This document shows positions 31,510 to 34,512 of a stretch of DNA of 34,512 bases, one piece after another. The stretch's first letter is position 1. Each line of letters starts with the position of its first letter. Under the pieces are notes generated by a model. It was not told the origin of the DNA, searched no databases, and saw nothing but the letters and a program-made list of their open reading frames with translations. Made by a program: the position numbers and the translations under genes. The stretch comes from Candidatus Brevefilum sp. (lineage in GTDB: Bacteria > Chloroflexota > Anaerolineae > Anaerolineales > Anaerolineaceae), in NCBI GenBank assembly GCA_019428905.1, contig JAHYJN010000030.1, positions 1 to 34,512 on the forward strand. Direction: 5' to 3'.

Positions 31510-32153
31510 CTTTGCAAGGTTTTGACCATTTGCAGGTAGCCAGGGCCCAGGTGCTTGACGCGGGAATTTGCTTCAAGATGCATGGCTTTGACCGCAAAAC
31601 CATGACGTTCGTAAAACCGTTTCGCATCCCGATTGTCAATATCGACCATCAATGCCAGCTTATGAAAGCCAGCCTGCCTGGCTTTTTGTTCGATATAGGG
31701 CAAAACCTGGGCCCCAATGCCTCGATTGCGCGCACTTTTTTTGATCCCTAGGTTACTTAGCAGATATTCATCAGGGGCGGCTTCCTGGATAAAGATCAGT
31801 GACAGGCCGCGTTGAATGACCTTAATCTTTCCAGCAAGGCGATACGCTTGCAGGATCAGCTTGCCCATACGCCATCCTAACTGTGTCAGGTCGTGTCCGG
31901 GGTAGGCGATGAACATGCCGACCACGTTTCCGTCTTCACAAATCATCTCGGTAAATTCATAGCTGAGGCGGTGACCTTGTGTGCCAAAGAATTTTTTGAG
32001 GATTTTTCTTGCCCGACGGTCATCCCCCAGGCCAATGATGTAAGTTGCCATTTTGGGAAAGGTATCAAAAATCAAACGGCTCGCCAGGCTGGCGTCCTCA
32101 GGTTGAGCTGGGCGGCATTCGATTTTTCCGGTTTTAGTTTCTTTTACAGGCAT
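31506..32153 (-). CDS. GNAT-family N-acetyltransferase
   Basis: Acetyl-CoA-dependent transferase of 215 residues. The central signature is LGIKKSARNRGIGAQVL, carrying the R-x-x-G-x-G/A pyrophosphate loop, followed by GFHKLALMVDIDNRDAKRFYERHGF, the typical motif B. The N-terminal half (RPAQPEDASLASRLIF, DFTEMICEDGNVVGMF-like) fits the fold. The acceptor is unknown. It sits 18 bp after the phosphatase gene and overlaps ybaK by 4 bp. Confidence 0.87.
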   Translation of the reverse strand: MPVKETKTGKIECRPAQPEDASLASRLIFDTFPKMATYIIGLGDDRRARKILKKFFGTQGHRLSYEFTEMICEDGNVVGMFIAYPGHDLTQLGWRMGKLILQAYRLAGKIKVIQRGLSLIFIQEAAPDEYLLSNLGIKKSARNRGIGAQVLPYIEQKARQAGFHKLALMVDIDNRDAKRFYERHGFAVKAMHLEANSRVKHLGPGYLQMVKTLQR

Positions 32154-32171
32154 AAAAAGGTTCTTTACTGT

Positions 32172-32903
32172 TTATGTCACCAGGTCGTCGGGCAGGTGGT
32201 CGACTTTGTTCATATATTCCAGCATGACATGCCCCTTCTCAGAAATGTCGATGCGGCTGATGGCGCAGTTGTTCATCAGGAACCAGTAGCGTTCGGCCTT
32301 GATGTTGAAGAAGGCGGTTAAGATGCGGGCAAAGATGCCGCCGTGCATGACGATGCCGACGCGGTGGTCCGTGCCGCCATGCTCAGCCAATAAGCGGTCG
32401 ATGATCGCCTGAGCGCGCACAAGGTAGTGCTCGCGAGGTTCTTTTTCCCGGTTGTACCAACCCGCTTCAGGTAAATCATCCGGGATGATCAGCTTAGGAA
32501 ATTGGGATTGGAAGAAGGACCGGCCGTGACCGGGTTGGCCGATAAAGACCGGTTCACCGTTGACCACCTCAACATCAAACAACCCGCCGGTCTCGTGCAG
32601 TTCCGGCCAGCCAACCAGTGGGAGACGGGTTTGTTCAGCAATGGCCAAACCGGTCTGGACAGCACGCACCATTACACTGCAGTAGAGATGTGTAAGCCCA
32701 AAGCCATCCCGGTTTTGGGGGTCAAAGTCCTGGGTGGTCGGGGGTTGAGCCAGGGCTTGACCGACCAGGTAGGCCTGCTGTTCCCCGATAGGGGTCAGCT
32801 GGGGGTCGGTGGCCCTTGCGATCAGGTAGTCATCGTGGTCGTTCTCGTGCAAGATGACGTTGTTTGTGGATTGTCCATGACGGATAAAGTAAAGCTCTAA
32901 CAA
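32172..32903 (-). CDS. Histidine phosphatase family protein (phosphoglycerate-mutase-like)
   Basis: The 243-residue protein begins LYFIRHGQSTNN; RHG (8-10) supplies catalytic His9, the phospho-acceptor. A conserved Arg comes in VMVRAVQTGLAIA and a second catalytic His in GIVMHGGIFARIL. The start is TTG at 32903, which is backed by GGAGG eight bases upstream and immediately precedes the RHG strand. It lies 3 bp after the stop of the histone-deacetylase-like gene and is therefore probably coupled to it. The substrate is unknown. Confidence 0.9.
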   Translation of the reverse strand: MLELYFIRHGQSTNNVILHENDHDDYLIARATDPQLTPIGEQQAYLVGQALAQPPTTQDFDPQNRDGFGLTHLYCSVMVRAVQTGLAIAEQTRLPLVGWPELHETGGLFDVEVVNGEPVFIGQPGHGRSFFQSQFPKLIIPDDLPEAGWYNREKEPREHYLVRAQAIIDRLLAEHGGTDHRVGIVMHGGIFARILTAFFNIKAERYWFLMNNCAISRIDISEKGHVMLEYMNKVDHLPDDLVT

Positions 32904-32906
32904 AAG

Positions 32907-33947
32907 TCAGTCCTCCTTGAGGTGGTGCAGGTTTTTCAGTTTTTCTATGATTGATTCGACTTCAGAACGTCCACCAGGAGAGCGGCCGAAATGGTCAGGG
33001 AAGGATGGTCGGCCGCAGAGGGCGGCCAGGCAGGCCTGGATGTTGTCTCGTAATGCAAGTGGGTCGTAGCCTCCCTCTAAAACAAACAGGATGCGGCCAT
33101 GGCAGAATTCTTCGGCTAAATTAGTCAGCATTTGGGCGATCTGGAAAAAACCGGTTGTGTCCAGGGTCAGGGTGGTTAACGGGTCCGAAAAATGGGGATC
33201 AAACCCTGCCGAAACCAACAGCATCTCTGCGCCAAAATTTCGCAGCCAGGGTGCGGCCACCTCATGAAAAATGTCGATGAATGCGTGGGTATCTGAAAAG
33301 GGGGGTAAGGGGATGTTGATAATCCGTCCGCGCGCATGGGGCGCGGATTCAATGCGCCCGCTGCCGGGATAGATATTCATTTCATGGGTTGATAAGTAGC
33401 CCACCTGCGGGGTGTGCCAGAAGGCTTCTTGCGTGCCATTGCCATGATGGGCGTCAAAATCAATGATGGCCACTTTGCCTGCCCCACTGGCGACCGCGTC
33501 GGCGGCTGCGATGGCAATGTTATTCAGCAAGCAAAACCCCATCGGGCGATCCGGCTCGGCATGGTGCCCGGGAGGACGCACGATGGCAAACCCACGCCCC
33601 TGGCCTTCAGCCAGGATGCGGCGGCTGATGGCCAACGTCGCGCCGACTGCGCCAAGGGCAGCCTGGTAGCTGCTTTCTGTCATATAGGTGGGTGAGGGTT
33701 CAAATTCGTGTGGACCCATCCTACAGGCTGCTTTGATGGATTCCAGCATCGCTTGTGAGTGGACCAGTAAGGCATCCGCTTCTGAGGCGGGTTGAAATTC
33801 CAACCAAACCATTTCTGGATAGGGGGGAGCGGTTAACCATTCCCGCATGAGATGCAGGCGATGCGGTGATTCGGGATGACCCGGGAAGGTGTGCTGTGGG
33901 GCATCCTGGAAGGTGCAGTAGACTTGTTTCTGTTTGTTGTTCATCAT
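32907..33947 (-). CDS. Histone deacetylase-like / acetoin-utilisation (AcuC-type) zinc amidohydrolase
   Basis: Zinc deacetylase of 346 residues. The charge-relay His pair lies in VRPPGHHAEPD (near 128-130), zinc ligands in IDFDAHHGNGTQ (near 163-173) and the third zinc Asp in SAGFDPH (near 250). The conserved Gly-rich VLEGGYDP lies toward the C-terminus. Bacterial members act on acetylated polyamines, acetoin-related pathway proteins or small molecules; the substrate here is unknown. No Shine-Dalgarno precedes the ATG, but TATACT lies just upstream, suggesting a very short leader. The GNAT acetyltransferase two genes on makes an acetylation/deacetylation theme possible. Confidence 0.9.
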   Translation of the reverse strand: MMNNKQKQVYCTFQDAPQHTFPGHPESPHRLHLMREWLTAPPYPEMVWLEFQPASEADALLVHSQAMLESIKAACRMGPHEFEPSPTYMTESSYQAALGAVGATLAISRRILAEGQGRGFAIVRPPGHHAEPDRPMGFCLLNNIAIAAADAVASGAGKVAIIDFDAHHGNGTQEAFWHTPQVGYLSTHEMNIYPGSGRIESAPHARGRIINIPLPPFSDTHAFIDIFHEVAAPWLRNFGAEMLLVSAGFDPHFSDPLTTLTLDTTGFFQIAQMLTNLAEEFCHGRILFVLEGGYDPLALRDNIQACLAALCGRPSFPDHFGRSPGGRSEVESIIEKLKNLHHLKED

Positions 33948-33961
33948 TTTTCGCAAGGGTT

Positions 33962-33967
33962 AGTATA
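33962..33967 (-). promoter_or_regulatory. Candidate -10 element of the deacetylase operon
   Basis: The minus strand reads TATACT from 33967 to 33962, with a moderate -35 (TGCACA) 16 bp upstream. Transcription near 33955 would leave at most about 10 nt before the ATG. Confidence 0.45.
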
Positions 33968-34015
33968 CCGCAAGAAGAGGGGGTGTGCATTGTAACGGGG
34001 TCACATAAACCTGTA

Positions 34016-34044
34016 TTGACAACCCGGGAGTCACATTGTAAGAT
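34016..34044 (+). promoter_or_regulatory. Sigma70-type promoter of the pirin gene
   Basis: TTGACA (34016-34021), 17 bp, TAAGAT (34039-34044). The leader before the ATG at 34130 would be about 79 nt; AAAGGA lies 9 bp upstream of that ATG. Confidence 0.7.
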
Positions 34045-34129
34045 CAAATAAAGGGTGCATCGACAGAGCTGCTTGACGATGATCTGTAACCGTTGATTGA
34101 CAATATGGGTATGTAAAGGACGGCGTAAA

Positions 34130-34512
34130 ATGACTCAAAAAATTCGCAGCATTAAGAAAATCATTCGCGGCAGGGCGGCCGTCGATGGGGCAGGCGTGCA
34201 CCTGGTGCGCTTGTTTGGGCATGATGATGTTTACGATTTTGACCCGTTCCTGCTGATGGACGCCTTTGACTCCAAACGCCCGGAGGATTACATCCGTGGC
34301 TTTCCCTGGCACCCGCATCGCGGCATCGAGACCGTGACCTACCTGATCAAAGGCGATCTAGAACACGGCGACAGCCTTGGCAACAGCGGCAGCATCCTGG
34401 ACGGCGACTGCCAGTGGATGACGGCTGGCTCAGGCATCATCCACCAGGAGATGCCCCAGCCCTGTGAGCGCTTGCTGGGCTGCCAGATCTGGCTCAACTT
34501 GCCCGCTAAGGA
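34130..34512 (+). CDS. Pirin family protein, 5' part (runs off window end)
   Basis: The first 127 codons encode a cupin with the pirin pattern: MTQKIRSIKKIIRGR, FLLMDAFDS, then FPWHPHRGIETVTYLIKG with two metal-binding His residues, and MTAGSGIIHQEMP with the third His and Glu. Some bacterial pirins have quercetin 2,3-dioxygenase activity and others regulate metabolism; the role here is open. The ATG is preceded by AAAGGA and by a good promoter. The C-terminal cupin lies outside the window. Confidence 0.92.
   Translation, partial: MTQKIRSIKKIIRGRAAVDGAGVHLVRLFGHDDVYDFDPFLLMDAFDSKRPEDYIRGFPWHPHRGIETVTYLIKGDLEHGDSLGNSGSILDGDCQWMTAGSGIIHQEMPQPCERLLGCQIWLNLPAK

Overview
The window looks like a chromosomal stretch of a Chloroflexota bacterium, most likely class Anaerolineae. 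The evidence is indirect: extracytoplasmic proteins with Pro/Thr-rich linkers, many lipoproteins, sugar-importer and oligopeptide-type ABC proteins, and a dense mix of short unrelated operons at moderate GC. No rRNA, tRNA, CRISPR array, phage or transposase was found.

Layout. 1-1525 (minus): prfA and the start of prmC. 1717-3528 (minus): a secreted GH13 alpha-amylase lipoprotein. 4031-5674: a nucleotidyltransferase-like gene and cutA, with a perfect 20-bp REP-like palindrome between them. 5829-7494 (minus): a surface protein with a C-terminal APATG sorting signal and, downstream, a divergent sortase-like protein. 7918-8162: remnant of a minus-strand gene. 8187-8945: an SDR oxidoreductase. 9130-12219 (minus): a 1029-residue fusion of two oligopeptide-type ABC permeases.

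12589-19519 is the most interesting block. A ChvE/GguA/GguB-type monosaccharide ABC importer (minus) is divergent from a two-gene signalling operon (plus). That operon encodes a REC-HTH-REC response regulator and a soluble histidine kinase whose sensory half is a sugar-importer ABC ATPase domain. The kinase has no transmembrane segment and no classical sensor domain. My inference is that its ABC domain, which has an intact Walker A but a changed signature loop and an Asn in place of the H-loop His, reads the state of the importer or of ATP. The regulator would then act on the shared intergenic region, which holds a clear inverted repeat.

19566-29306: PHP phosphoesterase with a small membrane protein; tgt-uppP-lipoprotein; a cold-shock gene with textbook promoter and terminator; malY-like lyase and DUF218 protein; UbiA-family prenyltransferase, rRNA methyltransferase-like, proC and pncC. 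29361-34512: a CNNM/CBS (CorC-like) membrane protein; a histone-deacetylase-like, histidine phosphatase, GNAT and YbaK operon; and the 5' part of a pirin gene running off the end.

Functional calls rest on motif recognition in translated sequence; no database search was run. Promoters and operators are read by eye.
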